NCBI GenBank assembly: GCA_035546355.1
Contig: DATKEH010000231.1
Location: 1-35,207, forward strand
Origin: DATKEH01 sp035546355
GTDB taxonomy: Bacteria > Acidobacteriota > Thermoanaerobaculia > Multivoradales > JAIOJS01
Length of the DNA: 35,207 bases
Reading direction: 5' to 3'
Shown: one piece after another, positions 1-8,812 of the stretch
Layout: each line of letters opens with the position of its first letter
Position numbering within the stretch: position 1 is the first letter of the stretch
Notes under the pieces: model-generated
What the model was told of the DNA's origin: nothing
Seen by the model: the letters and a program-made list of their open reading frames with translations, nothing else
Databases searched by the model: none
Position numbers and translations under genes: made by a program

Positions 1-131
1 GAACGGTCCAAATTCCTTCGGCGAACCCACCTCGAGCCACTGCTGCTGCTCGAGAGCGAACCAGCCCTGATGCCGGTCGCCAAGAAATATGAAAACCTCT
101 CGATAAGTCAGCGTGGTGAGAAGGGCGGGCT
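1..131 (+). mobile_element. Tail of an IS1380-family element, cut by the window edge
   Basis: This stretch is identical, in inverted orientation, to 33481-33611, the 3' non-coding end of the complete IS1380-family element at the other end of the window. It ends in the same terminal inverted repeat (113-131). The identity stops at 132/133, which marks the element boundary. The transposase of this copy would lie to the left of base 1, reading rightward, so both copies point their 3' ends inward. Whether base 132 (a) belongs to the element or to the flank cannot be decided. The next 92 bases, up to the end of the ligase gene, hold nothing recognisable. Confidence 0.85.
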
Positions 132-223
132 AGGGTCAGGGCTTGCCGCCGGCCATTCCAGAGGGCTCGCAAGTAGACGCCGCCGAGTGGCCCCCGGAGA
201 ACGGCTCGTCCCGCCACCCGGCC

Positions 224-1501
224 TCAGCCCGCCCTGACCCGCGGCGCACCCCCGTCGGGCAGTGGCTCTTGGCTCGCCGCACCGGCCCAACGCCCCACCA
301 CGAACGGCAGCGCCACCGTGAACAGCACCAGCCGCTGCACCTCTGTGTCGCCCCAGTTGTTCTCGAACAGTCCGGCGACGTTGAAGCCGATCAGCACGGT
401 CAGCACGCCCAACAGCAGGTCGGCTCGCGGGCCGTGATGACCGCCCTCCGCGGCGAGCGACCGCATTGCCCGCTGCCACGGCAGCCCCATCAGAGCGAGG
501 TAGGCAATAAGCGCAGGCACGCCCCGCTCTGCGGCCAGCTGTAGGAAGCTGTTGTGCAGGTGGGGCACCCACTCGCGCGGCGCCGTGGGAACCCGGTAGA
601 GCTCGTACCGCTCGCGGACCATGCGCGGGCCCTGCCCGAGCAGCGGGTGGTCCTTGACCATGAGCAACCCGGAGTAGGCCATGCACAGCCGGTCGTAGTT
701 CGTCGTGTCCATCGGGTCGACAGTCGAGGCGACGCGATCGACGACGGGCCCGCGCGGCAACACGAGGAAGAGGGCGATCACTGCCGGTACGCTGAACAGC
801 AGCAGGCGCGGCCGCGACAGCAACAGCAATGCCAACAGACCCGCAGCCAGTCCCACCCAGGCGCTGCGCGTGAGGCTGCCGAACAGCGACAGGTTGATCG
901 GCAGCAGCGCCAGCCACCACCAGCCCGCTCGGCGGCCCCACGCCACGAGCCGCGCGCACAGCAGCAGGTCGGCGATCAACAACACCCCAGCAAGGGTCAT
1001 GTAGTGCGAAAACGTCCCCTGGATGCGCTGCGCCAGGTCGGCGGCGCCGACTCGCGCGAGCTGGGCGAGTCCGACGAGCGACTCGAGCACTCCGAGCAGG
1101 ATGACGCCGCTGGTGACGAGGCGGGCCTCGGCGGCGCCGCGAATCATGATCAGGGCAAGCAAGACCGTGGTGAGGCCGAAGATCTCGCTCGTCTCGCGCA
1201 CGCTCTCGAGCGGCTGGTAGGAGGCGGCCACAGCAGCGAGCAGCAGCGCCACATAGGCGCCGATGACGATTAGCAAAGGGCGCAGGTCGCGCGCCGCCAG
1301 GCGTCGCCAACGGCCGGTCCAGGGCGAGACCAGCAATGTGAGCCCGAGCAGGAGGTTGGACAGCGCTAGCCCGAACAGCGCCACTAGGTGTCCGGCGAAC
1401 AGCCAAAACCCCGACCCGCGCAGCAGTTCCGTCGACACGATCTCCTGGTGCGGCCGCATGCGGCAGAGGCTGTCGGTGCGCTGGGGTTGTGCGTCGGCCA
1501 T
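224..1501 (-). CDS. O-antigen ligase / Wzy-type polymerase family membrane protein
   Basis: Polytopic inner-membrane protein of 425 residues in the Wzy_C/WaaL superfamily, which joins or polymerises lipid-linked glycan units on the periplasmic face. Visible features are about ten hydrophobic segments, the stretch RIQGTFSHYMTLAGVL before a central helix, a GQGP motif, and the large periplasmic-loop signature HLHNSFLQLAAERG followed by a helix. These are the usual marks of the Wzy_C domain. The reading frame is open upstream to 1738, but that part is basic and not membrane-like; ATG at 1501 gives an ordinary N-terminus just before the first helix. It stands alone, 332 bases downstream of the O-acetylation operon on the same strand, and its 3' end lies 92 bases from an IS end. 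Sequence alone does not separate ligase from polymerase. No flippase gene is visible nearby. Confidence 0.85.
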   Translation of the reverse strand: MADAQPQRTDSLCRMRPHQEIVSTELLRGSGFWLFAGHLVALFGLALSNLLLGLTLLVSPWTGRWRRLAARDLRPLLIVIGAYVALLLAAVAASYQPLESVRETSEIFGLTTVLLALIMIRGAAEARLVTSGVILLGVLESLVGLAQLARVGAADLAQRIQGTFSHYMTLAGVLLIADLLLCARLVAWGRRAGWWWLALLPINLSLFGSLTRSAWVGLAAGLLALLLLSRPRLLLFSVPAVIALFLVLPRGPVVDRVASTVDPMDTTNYDRLCMAYSGLLMVKDHPLLGQGPRMVRERYELYRVPTAPREWVPHLHNSFLQLAAERGVPALIAYLALMGLPWQRAMRSLAAEGGHHGPRADLLLGVLTVLIGFNVAGLFENNWGDTEVQRLVLFTVALPFVVGRWAGAASQEPLPDGGAPRVRAG

Positions 1502-1540
1502 GGGATCAGGGACGCCGGAGCAGAGGAGGCGGCAGAGGAC

Positions 1541-1567
1541 ATTATCGCGCCGCGACCCCGACAACAA
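1541..1567 (-). promoter_or_regulatory. Candidate promoter for the O-antigen ligase gene
   Basis: On the minus strand TTGTTG (1567-1562) is followed after 15 bases by GATAAT (1546-1541), which matches the -10 consensus at five of six positions. The implied start would lie about 33 bases before the ATG at 1501. The -35 match is modest and the spacer short, so this is a candidate only. Confidence 0.3.
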
Positions 1568-1690
1568 GCCCTCGCCCGCGCTCTCTCGCAAGTCGTGAGA
1601 TAAATCCACACGGCTCGTAGGGTGATGCGCCGATCGCGCCAAGGTCCAGAGGGAGACGTGATGGTGGTCATCGCCGCGCCGGATGACCAT

Positions 1691-1711
1691 GCGGCCTGCG
1701 AAGCAGGACGC
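1691..1711. terminator. Hairpin downstream of the lipoprotein gene, possible terminator
   Basis: CCTGC-GAA-GCAGG forms a perfect five-pair stem with a three-base loop. One mismatch further out, GCG and CGC pair as well. It lies about 125 bases past the stop of the lipoprotein gene, the last gene of the minus-strand operon. No T-tract follows, so intrinsic termination is uncertain. Confidence 0.25.
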
Positions 1712-1833
1712 CCGTGGGCGACGGCGCTGCCGCTGCACTACGGATGGAGCTGTTACAGCTGCCCGCCCGCGCTCTATATGACCCGTGCCGAGGACAGTAT
1801 TCGGATGCTCGCGGGCGCGGTCACATGAGCCTT

Positions 1834-4395
1834 CTACTCGTCGATCGCGTAGAACAGCTCCAGATCCCAGGCGGGGTCGAGGGTGTCAGCGAGGAATAAC
1901 GGCTCGAGCTGAGGATTGGCGGCGAACGGCTCAAGTGTCAAGGTTATCCGGTCGCCGGGCTGGGCGGCGCTCGAAGGAAGCGCTTGGGCGTCCTGGATCG
2001 CCCAGCGCGCGACCCGCAGTCGCTTCGGCTCGTAGCTCCCCTCGAGCACGCGATCCACCTCGATCTCGTGCGCTACCAGCCCCTCGCGGTAGGGGCTGAT
2101 CTGGCGCAGCGTAGGCGGAGTAGATACCGCGACCACCCGTCCCTCGACCCGGAGGCGCCCCACCTCCGGCCTGGCCGCGACCAACTCACGGTAGCGCAGG
2201 AAGCTCTCCCGCACCTCACCCGGCTCAAGGACACGGTCGTAAATGGCGATACCCTCGAGCCGCCCTGCCCAGTCGGCGCCGCCCCCCGGATCGTCACCAA
2301 AGACCAGCGGGTAGCCGTGCCAGCGGTTGAGATCCCCCTGGTAGAGGTCGCTCTCCAGCCGTAGCTTGCCGTTGACGTAGGCCGCCAGGAGGCCTGGCAG
2401 ATAGGTCACGACCACGTGGCTGGCCTTTCCTAATGGGATCGGTCCAAGGTCGAGCTGCTCGGGCTCGATATCCTTCGGGGTGGCGATTGTGACTAGCCGG
2501 AGCACCAGCCGGTCTCCCATCTGGCCCAAGGCGAGATTGCGTGCCCCCGGTCCGCGGCCGAAGGAGGCGATCCACGACGGCTGGCCCCCCTGCGGGCGCT
2601 CCGGCGTCACCATAGCCTCGATGCTGAACGTGCTGCTGGCTTTGGTGCGGGCCAGGACGTATCCCGCCGCCTCCTGGGTGGCGGCGAAGGACCCGCCGCC
2701 AAGCACCAGCGCGTGGTCGTGGTCGAGCCGACCACGGCCGCGGGCCTCTAGCACCACCGCGCGGTCGGCGCCGAGCAGGGTATCGAAGACCAGGTTCGGA
2801 CGGTTCGCCGTCTCCCAGGCGAACACCACCACGTCGCGCGCGGTCGGCCAGGCGGGCGCCGGCACCTCCACCTCGACGGGCTCCAGCGCGTTCGCACGTT
2901 GCGCCCGGTCGTTGATCCCCGACAGCCGCAACCGGTCGGCGGCGTGCAGTTGCTCGCCCAACTCCAAGACCAGGCTGCGCCCGTCCTCGCCCGCGCGGAG
3001 GGCGGCGATCGGCCGCCGCGACGCCAGCGCGGCCTCGGCGCCACTCACCTCGACCGGTTCGTCGAAACGCACCACCACCTCCACGCCGGCTCGCCGTACC
3101 TCGACCTCCACCACCGCGGGCGGCGCCGCCGGGGCGACGCGCACCTGCCCCTTGAGCTCCAGATCTCCCTGCACCGCGCGTACCGAGTAGGTCCCCGGAC
3201 TCTGGTACGTATGCTCGCCGCGTTCGCCGCCCGCGCGTGTGCCGTCGCCGAAATCCCACTCCCAGGGTCCGCGCCGGCCGGCGTCGAGCGCCACCGTGAA
3301 GGGGGCCTCGCCCGCTAGGCGCCCGAGCGGCAGTGGAGCGCGCCAGACGTCCGGGAAGCGGTCCGTGGCCGGATGGGTGGTGTAGCGCAGCGGGGTCGAC
3401 GCCAGCTCCAGCGTGACCGGGTCGAGCTCGGCGATGAAGACATCGTAGTTGCCCCGGTAGTGGTCGTGATCCCCCGCCGACGCGCCGACCGCGAACAAGG
3501 TGCTGTCGCGGGAGATCATCGGGAAATATAGGTAGCCGTGGCCCGGGGACATCCGCGGGTCGTGGCGGCCGAGTAGGATGGAGGCCCGCCCGGTGGCAAG
3601 GTCGATGCGGTTGATCGGCCCCCCGGCGCCGGCCACCCAGAAGCCCCACTCGCCATCGTGGGTGAAGTAGGGGGCGCAGCCGCCGAGCGGCGAGCGGGCG
3701 GCCACGGTGCGGGAGCGCGCGTCATAGGGAGCGTAGATCAGCGCCGTGCCCGCAGTCACCGCCCAGCGCAGGGTGGCGTCGACCAGCCAACCATGGTGCG
3801 GCAGACCCTCGTCGAGCAGCGGCCGGGCGGCGCCGCTGTCGAGGTCCAGCAGCGTCGGGCGCCCCTGGGCATCGACGTAGATCAGCTCGCGGTCGCTGCG
3901 CCAGACCACCGCGCGGTCGTCGCCGTAGGCGCGCGCGTGGCGAACCAGGGTGCGGACCGCCCCGCCCTCCCGCTCTAGCAGCCGCAGCTCCCCCTCGAGG
4001 CCATCGAGGGGGAACTGATGGCGGGTCTCGGCCGGCAGGCTCAGGTAGGTCAGGCGGGTGCCGTCCGGCGCCACGTGGGGACAGCAGTGCTGGCGATCCC
4101 CTTCGTCCGGGGAGAGCTGGGCCAGCCCGCTGCCGTCGAGGTTGCGGATCCAAATTCGCCAGTCTCCGGTGCGGTTGCTCTCCCAGACGACGAACCCCTC
4201 ACCCATGCGGGCGAAATCGGCCGGCGTGGGATCGAGCCCGTGCGGGGCGCCAGGCGTCTGCCCCGTCACCCCCTGCCGCGGTGCGCCGGCCGCGGCATCC
4301 GACTGCGCCCGTCCGCAGGCAACCAGGGAGAGAGCGAGGTAGCAGGCCACCGTGAACGCCCTCGGCGACGCTCGCGCGAAGGTCCGGTTACTCAT
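1834..4395 (-). CDS. Large lipoprotein: beta-propeller, PKD, Ig-like, LamG and AlgX-type C-terminal domains
   Basis: Predicted outer-envelope lipoprotein of 853 residues; signal peptide with lipobox LVAC and lipidated Cys27. Domains in order: about 65-350, TolB/PD40-like beta-propeller repeats (SNRTGDWRIWIRNLDGSG, then APDGTRLTYLS, then SRDSTLFAVGAS); 360-420, a PKD domain with WDFGDGT and HTYQSPGTYSV; 425-512, an Ig-like domain; 520-735, a concanavalin/LamG-like domain with FSIEAMVTPE, VVVTYLPG, AAYVNGKL and IYDRVLEPGEV; 744-853, a domain also present at the C-terminus of the AlgX-like protein encoded at 5512-7275. All but the last are carbohydrate- or protein-binding folds, and no catalytic site is evident. 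The start overlaps the end of the upstream lipoprotein AlgX-like gene by 8 bases, so the two are co-transcribed. Inferred role: a glycan-binding or scaffolding partner of the O-acetylation proteins. Confidence 0.85.
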   Translation of the reverse strand: MSNRTFARASPRAFTVACYLALSLVACGRAQSDAAAGAPRQGVTGQTPGAPHGLDPTPADFARMGEGFVVWESNRTGDWRIWIRNLDGSGLAQLSPDEGDRQHCCPHVAPDGTRLTYLSLPAETRHQFPLDGLEGELRLLEREGGAVRTLVRHARAYGDDRAVVWRSDRELIYVDAQGRPTLLDLDSGAARPLLDEGLPHHGWLVDATLRWAVTAGTALIYAPYDARSRTVAARSPLGGCAPYFTHDGEWGFWVAGAGGPINRIDLATGRASILLGRHDPRMSPGHGYLYFPMISRDSTLFAVGASAGDHDHYRGNYDVFIAELDPVTLELASTPLRYTTHPATDRFPDVWRAPLPLGRLAGEAPFTVALDAGRRGPWEWDFGDGTRAGGERGEHTYQSPGTYSVRAVQGDLELKGQVRVAPAAPPAVVEVEVRRAGVEVVVRFDEPVEVSGAEAALASRRPIAALRAGEDGRSLVLELGEQLHAADRLRLSGINDRAQRANALEPVEVEVPAPAWPTARDVVVFAWETANRPNLVFDTLLGADRAVVLEARGRGRLDHDHALVLGGGSFAATQEAAGYVLARTKASSTFSIEAMVTPERPQGGQPSWIASFGRGPGARNLALGQMGDRLVLRLVTIATPKDIEPEQLDLGPIPLGKASHVVVTYLPGLLAAYVNGKLRLESDLYQGDLNRWHGYPLVFGDDPGGGADWAGRLEGIAIYDRVLEPGEVRESFLRYRELVAARPEVGRLRVEGRVVAVSTPPTLRQISPYREGLVAHEIEVDRVLEGSYEPKRLRVARWAIQDAQALPSSAAQPGDRITLTLEPFAANPQLEPLFLADTLDPAWDLELFYAIDE

Positions 4396-5515
4396 TCGTT
4401 CGACCCCTGGCCCCGGCGCCGACCGTAAGGCGCGTGACCGGTACTAGGCCCCAGCCCTGCCCCTGCGTGTACTCGCGCACCGAGAGCACCCAGACCACCA
4501 CCCGCTTGCCTGCCAGACCGTCGCCGCGCCGCAGCAGGTTCACGCGTGACGGGGTGGCACCGGAGCCGCGGACGCCGAGCACGTCGACCGGATGGGCGAG
4601 CTCGAGCGCCAGCGCCGCCGGCAACCCGCCACCGGTGGCGTGCAGCTCTCCACCCGCGTGGAACACGAGGACGTGGCTGTCGCCGAGCAGCAGGACCGGA
4701 CTGGCGCGATCCACGGCCGGGTAGCCGGGGTGGCCCGCCGCCGCAGCCAGCCCGGTGACCCGCAGCACCTCCCGGGGCGGTCGCGGCTCCGGCATCTCGC
4801 GCCACAAATCGCCCTCAATCGCGATCTCCCGGGACACCGGGTGAAGCGCCCTGCGGGTGTGGCCGTCGAAATAGCTCCGCCCCGCCAGGCGTTCCGCTAT
4901 CGCCCCGGCGGCGACCGCGGCTCCCCGGGGCGACCAGTGAGTATCCTGGCGGCAGTAGAGCTCCTCGCCGCCGGCCGCCCGTGCGGTGCGGAAGTGCGGC
5001 ACCAGGTCGAGCACCTCGACGCCTTGCGCCTCGAGCGCGACGAGGAACTCCCGGTCAGCCTCATCGAGCCGGGGCGCGCCCTCGCCGGCAAACCCGGGCA
5101 GGCCGAGCCGATCGGGGTAGAGGGCGGCCTTGGCCGGCACCGGCACGAACAGCAGGTCGATCTCGAGCTCCGCCAGCTGGCGCTGGAAGTCGAGGATCGC
5201 CGGCAACGGATCAGCCTGCTCCGAGCGCGGAGCGCGGCTGACCGCCGCCGCCCGCTCGCCCCAAAAGCGGCCGACTGCCAGGTGGCGCAACTCGGGGGCG
5301 AAGAAGATCCACCCGTCCGCGCCCGGGACCACCCCGGAGCCGGCGGCCTCGGCGGTGGCGACACGCTGCGCGAGGGCCGCCCTCGCGCCCTCGAGCCCTG
5401 GTTCCGGGCCGGCCGTCTCGGACCCTTCCGAGCAGGCGGCCCCGGGCCAGAGGAGGGTGACGGTTAGCAGCGCGACCAGGCGGCCGGGCGGCCGGTGGGC
5501 GACCCCGCCCGTCAC
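4388..5515 (-). CDS. AlgX/AlgJ-like SGNH O-acetyltransferase, predicted lipoprotein
   Basis: Periplasmic SGNH-fold protein of the AlgX/AlgJ group, which in alginate-type systems transfers acetyl groups, exported by an AlgI-type MBOAT, onto the polysaccharide. With the GTG start at 5515 it has 375 residues. A hydrophobic leader ends in PGAAC (Cys28), so it is probably a lipoprotein. The family's N-terminal signature is ADGWIFF near 66-72; the Asp-His pair is in QDTHWSPRGA (Asp191, His193); the nucleophile is in LLLGDSHV (Ser280). The frame is open to a TTG at 5527, but GTG at 5515 gives the four-base GTGA overlap with the preceding stop that recurs throughout the locus. Unlike the larger AlgX-like protein upstream, it has no C-terminal extra domain. 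Confidence 0.85.
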   Translation of the reverse strand: MTGGVAHRPPGRLVALLTVTLLWPGAACSEGSETAGPEPGLEGARAALAQRVATAEAAGSGVVPGADGWIFFAPELRHLAVGRFWGERAAAVSRAPRSEQADPLPAILDFQRQLAELEIDLLFVPVPAKAALYPDRLGLPGFAGEGAPRLDEADREFLVALEAQGVEVLDLVPHFRTARAAGGEELYCRQDTHWSPRGAAVAAGAIAERLAGRSYFDGHTRRALHPVSREIAIEGDLWREMPEPRPPREVLRVTGLAAAAGHPGYPAVDRASPVLLLGDSHVLVFHAGGELHATGGGLPAALALELAHPVDVLGVRGSGATPSRVNLLRRGDGLAGKRVVVWVLSVREYTQGQGWGLVPVTRLTVGAGARGRTNE

Positions 5516-7275
5516 CGCCGCTCCCAATCATGCGCCCAAAGGGCCTCGAGCAGCAGGGTCGCGGAATCGTCGACCTCCAGGCGCTGGTAGCTCTCGAGCT
5601 CCGGAGCCACCTCGGCCCACGGCACGTACCGCACCTGGATCCGGTCGCCCGGGCGCAGCTCGGCGGCGGGGGTGTGGGTTCGGTCGCGCATCGCCCAGGC
5701 GTACAACAACACCTCGCGCGAAAGTACTCCCGCCTCCCCGGCAGCCGGCTCGACCGCGGTGAGGTGGATTCCCACGATGGCGTCCCGGTAGGGCGTCTCG
5801 CGGGGATCCGGCATGGGGCCCAGTGCCCGCACCGTCCCCTCCAGCCAACGCTCACCCACCGGCGCGCGCGGCGCCGCGTTCGCAGCCTCGGCAGTGGCGG
5901 CGGGGCGGTCCGCCGGCTGCGGCGGGGGAGGGAGTGGCAGCAGCCGCCAGTCCCCCCACGACAGCTCGCGGGCGGCGAACTGCAGCACCACGACCTGGGT
6001 GCCGGCCAACCGGTGGGGGTCACGGGCGAGCTCCCGCGCCAGCTGCTCGCGTGAGGCGAAGGCGCCGCCGGCATTGATTGCGATGCGGTCGACGGGCCGC
6101 CGCAGGTGGTAGGCCACTTGCTCGGCCAGGCCGCCGCCGACGCCCCACCCGAGGTCGGGGCGCGAGAAGACGTTGGTGAAGCTGTCCCCCAACAGCAGCA
6201 CCGGCGCTCCGCGCTCGGGGCGCCAGGGCGCACCCGCCGACGTCCTCACCTGCTCCACCTCGACCTGCTGTCTCGGCAGCAGGCCCTCGACCCAGGCCGG
6301 CAGCTCGAGCATCTGCGCCAGGTCCCCGCGGCCGGCCACCCGATAGGGCGCGCGCCGCCACGCTGCCGTCGCCGACGGCAGCGCGAACCGCTGCTCGAGC
6401 CAGCGCGCCAGCTCCGCGGCGACCCGATCTACGGTCGCCGGCGTCCAGTGGCTGTCCCCGATCAAGTACCACGGGCCGTCGCCAGCCTCGGGCAGCGGCG
6501 TCAGGGGGCTGAAGACAGCGATTCCAACGGCCTCGAGATCTGCCATCAAGGCCTCGGTCGACGGGTTGTCAAGGGGGCGCTCCCGAGGGCTGGACCGCCA
6601 GCTCAGCCGCTCGGGGTGCACCGCCGCCTTGACCGGCGTTGGCATCACCACCAGGCCGATGCCGCGCGCCGCCAGGTCGTCGCTGAAGCGCAGCAGGGCC
6701 CGCCGAGGGTCGGGGCGGGGCGGCCGCTCCCACGGGTCCCCAGCGCGGCCACGCCGGGCGAGCTGCGAGGGGTCGAGGAACCCGGGGCCGGTCACGTGCT
6801 CGACATCGGGGCGGTAGAACAGCCACCGGTCACGCCCCGGATACACCTCGGGGCCACCGATCCCCAGGGCGCCGAAGGCGAGGACGCGCGCGTGCGGCAC
6901 CACGGTGGCCACCAGTACCGAGCTCTCCTCCAGTCGGTCCTCGAACCGCACCATCTCGGAGAGCAGCAGGCGGTTGGCGGCGAGCGGGCCCTGCTGCCGC
7001 AACGCCCGGCCCAGCCGCTCACCCAGCCGCCCCAACGTCCCTGGCCAGAGCTCCCCCGCCGAGGTCGCATGCCGCACCATCTCCAAGGCAGGGGCTACCG
7101 TGACCACGGCGAGGAACAGCGCCGTCAGCAGCCGCGCCACGCGTGGCTCGACCATCGTCCTGCCGAGGGCGCGGTCGGGGCGGTCGGCCGGCGGCACCGT
7201 GGCCGCGCCAAGGCCGCGGGCGATCGCGGCGGCGCGGTTCCACCAAGGGGCGACGGGGGGGGTGCGGCGCGGCAT
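5512..7275 (-). CDS. AlgX-like polysaccharide O-acetyltransferase with extra C-terminal domain
   Basis: SGNH-fold O-acetyltransferase of 587 residues, expected in the periplasm and anchored by a hydrophobic segment at about 46-65. The family's N-terminal signature appears as GRDRWLFY (147-154). The catalytic Asp-His lie in GDSHWTP (Asp274, His276) and the nucleophile in LLLGDSF (Ser365). A proline-rich linker (about 447-473) leads to a domain at 474-587 with the marks TPYRDAIVGI, YAWAMRD and RPGDRI, shared with the lipoprotein encoded at 1834-4395. The frame stays open far upstream inside the MBOAT gene, but ATG at 7275 gives a TGATG junction with the MBOAT stop. Being next to the MBOAT gene supports the acetyl-transfer role; the substrate glycan is unknown. 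Confidence 0.88.
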   Translation of the reverse strand: MPRRTPPVAPWWNRAAAIARGLGAATVPPADRPDRALGRTMVEPRVARLLTALFLAVVTVAPALEMVRHATSAGELWPGTLGRLGERLGRALRQQGPLAANRLLLSEMVRFEDRLEESSVLVATVVPHARVLAFGALGIGGPEVYPGRDRWLFYRPDVEHVTGPGFLDPSQLARRGRAGDPWERPPRPDPRRALLRFSDDLAARGIGLVVMPTPVKAAVHPERLSWRSSPRERPLDNPSTEALMADLEAVGIAVFSPLTPLPEAGDGPWYLIGDSHWTPATVDRVAAELARWLEQRFALPSATAAWRRAPYRVAGRGDLAQMLELPAWVEGLLPRQQVEVEQVRTSAGAPWRPERGAPVLLLGDSFTNVFSRPDLGWGVGGGLAEQVAYHLRRPVDRIAINAGGAFASREQLARELARDPHRLAGTQVVVLQFAARELSWGDWRLLPLPPPPQPADRPAATAEAANAAPRAPVGERWLEGTVRALGPMPDPRETPYRDAIVGIHLTAVEPAAGEAGVLSREVLLYAWAMRDRTHTPAAELRPGDRIQVRYVPWAEVAPELESYQRLEVDDSATLLLEALWAHDWERR

Positions 7276-8723
7276 CAGAAGATGAAGTAGATGAAGGGGC
7301 TGTAGCCCTGGGTCTCGAGCATCACTAGCGCCAGGACGAACAGGCCCAGGGCGGCGGCGGCCTTCCAGCGGGTCAGCCGCTGGGTCCAGTCGGCTGTCTC
7401 GACGCCGCCCCACACCACCAGCGCCGCCAGCCCGACCACCAGCAGGTCGAAAGGCCGGTAGAGGATACCGGAGAGCAGCGCCGCGCGGGCGCCGCCGCCC
7501 AACCCCGCCATCGACCCAAGATAGTTGAGCGCCGAGGACAGGTCGGGGGCGCGGAAGAACACCCAGGAGACCAGCACCACCAGGTAAGTGAGGGCGACGC
7601 GGATCAGTCTGGGCAGCCCGCTGTAGATGGCCTGCCGCCCGAGCGCGCGTTCGAGCGCGAGCCAGCCGCCGTGGATCCCACCCCAGACCACGAAATTCCA
7701 CCCCGCCCCGTGCCACAGCCCACCGAGCAGCATCACCAACATCAGGTTGACGTCGGTGCGCCGGGGGCCGCGCCGGTTGCCGCCGAGAGGGATGTAGAGG
7801 TAGTCGCGCAGCCAGGTCGACAGCGAGATGTGCCAGCGCTGCCAGAACTCGGACAGCGATGCCGCGCGGTAGGGGGAAGCGAAGTTCTTGGGAAAGACGA
7901 AGCCGAGCATCAGGCCGAGGCCGATCGCCATGTCCGAGTAGCCACTGAAATCGAAGTAGATCTGGAAGCTGTAGGCGATCACTCCCCACCAGGCATCGAG
8001 CTGCTGCTGCGCCGCCGCGCCGAAGGCGGCGTCGGCGATGCGGCCGCAGGGGTCGGCGAGCAGTACCTTCTTGGTCATCCCCAGACAGAGGATCGCGACG
8101 CCGCGCGCGAATTTCGCCAGGGTGTGGGTGCGCTGCTCGAGCTGCTCGGCGATCTCTCGAAAGCGGATGATCGGACCGGCGACCAGCTGCGGAAAGAGCG
8201 AGACGTAGCAGGCGAAGTCCACGAAGCTGCGCAACGCCGCGGCGCGGCCGTAGTAGAGGTCGATGGTGTAGCTCATCGACTGGAACGTATAGAAGCTGAT
8301 GCCGAGCGGCAGCGCCACCCGCAGCACGGTATCGAGCTGCCAGGCACCGAGGCCGAGCAGCGCCGCGAGCTCGTTGTAGCTGTCGACGGCGAAGTTGAAG
8401 TACTTGAAGAAGCCGAGCAGCGAGAGGTTGCTGACCACCGAGACGACCAGCGCCACACGCTGCCGCCGGTTGCGCCCACCACCCGCTGGCAGCGGTTGCG
8501 GCGGCTGCTGCGCGGCGGCGGCCCCGCCGATCACCAGACCGCAGAGGTAGTCGATAACCGTGGAGGTGGCCATCAGCACCGTGAAGGCGGGATTGGCCCA
8601 CCCGTAGAACAGGTAGGACAGGGCGGTGAGGCCGAGGTGGCGGCCGCGCCGCGGCAGCAGGTAATAGAGCGCCAGTGCCGCCGGCAGGAAGTAGAAGACG
8701 AAGAGGTGGGAGGAGAAGACCAT
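7275..8723 (-). CDS. AlgI-like MBOAT acyltransferase
   Basis: Polytopic membrane-bound O-acyltransferase of 482 residues, the usual AlgI/DltB-group length. It passes acetyl (or other acyl) groups across the inner membrane to periplasmic SGNH partners. Diagnostic stretches are the N-terminal VFSSHLFVFYFLP and SYLFYGWANP, then PLGISFYTFQSMSYTID, YFDFSGYSDMAIGL, FWQRWHISLSTWLRDYLYIPLGG and LLGGLWHGAGWNF. The last carries His338, the conserved residue of the family; a second histidine follows at 351 in GGIHGG. It is first in a tight four-gene operon with two AlgX-like proteins and a lipoprotein. The 89 bases between its start and the epimerase stop show no clear promoter. Confidence 0.93.
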   Translation of the reverse strand: MVFSSHLFVFYFLPAALALYYLLPRRGRHLGLTALSYLFYGWANPAFTVLMATSTVIDYLCGLVIGGAAAAQQPPQPLPAGGGRNRRQRVALVVSVVSNLSLLGFFKYFNFAVDSYNELAALLGLGAWQLDTVLRVALPLGISFYTFQSMSYTIDLYYGRAAALRSFVDFACYVSLFPQLVAGPIIRFREIAEQLEQRTHTLAKFARGVAILCLGMTKKVLLADPCGRIADAAFGAAAQQQLDAWWGVIAYSFQIYFDFSGYSDMAIGLGLMLGFVFPKNFASPYRAASLSEFWQRWHISLSTWLRDYLYIPLGGNRRGPRRTDVNLMLVMLLGGLWHGAGWNFVVWGGIHGGWLALERALGRQAIYSGLPRLIRVALTYLVVLVSWVFFRAPDLSSALNYLGSMAGLGGGARAALLSGILYRPFDLLVVGLAALVVWGGVETADWTQRLTRWKAAAALGLFVLALVMLETQGYSPFIYFIF

Positions 8724-8812
8724 GCCGGCCGAGTCCTACCGCCCGTTTCCTCCGCGGATCCGCCCTGTGGTGACGAGGTCGCGAGTGCTGCAGCTGGAGC
8801 CGGTGTGGCCCT

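Larger units (their letters stand above)
1502..1833. other. 332-base non-coding gap between lipoprotein and ligase genes
   Basis: No convincing gene. Short open frames exist on both strands, including an upstream extension of the ligase frame, but their composition is basic and shadow-like. The gap holds a hairpin at 1691-1711 and a promoter-like pair just upstream of the ligase start. It is the longest gene-free stretch in the window outside the IS-related right end, which suggests the ligase has its own promoter rather than being read from the O-acetylation operon. Confidence 0.6.

Noticed and set aside
7276..8601. Upstream extension of the AlgX-like gene inside the MBOAT gene
   Set aside because: Arg/Ala-rich shadow of the MBOAT coding sequence. 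ATG at 7275 follows the MBOAT stop directly and starts a normal anchored protein.
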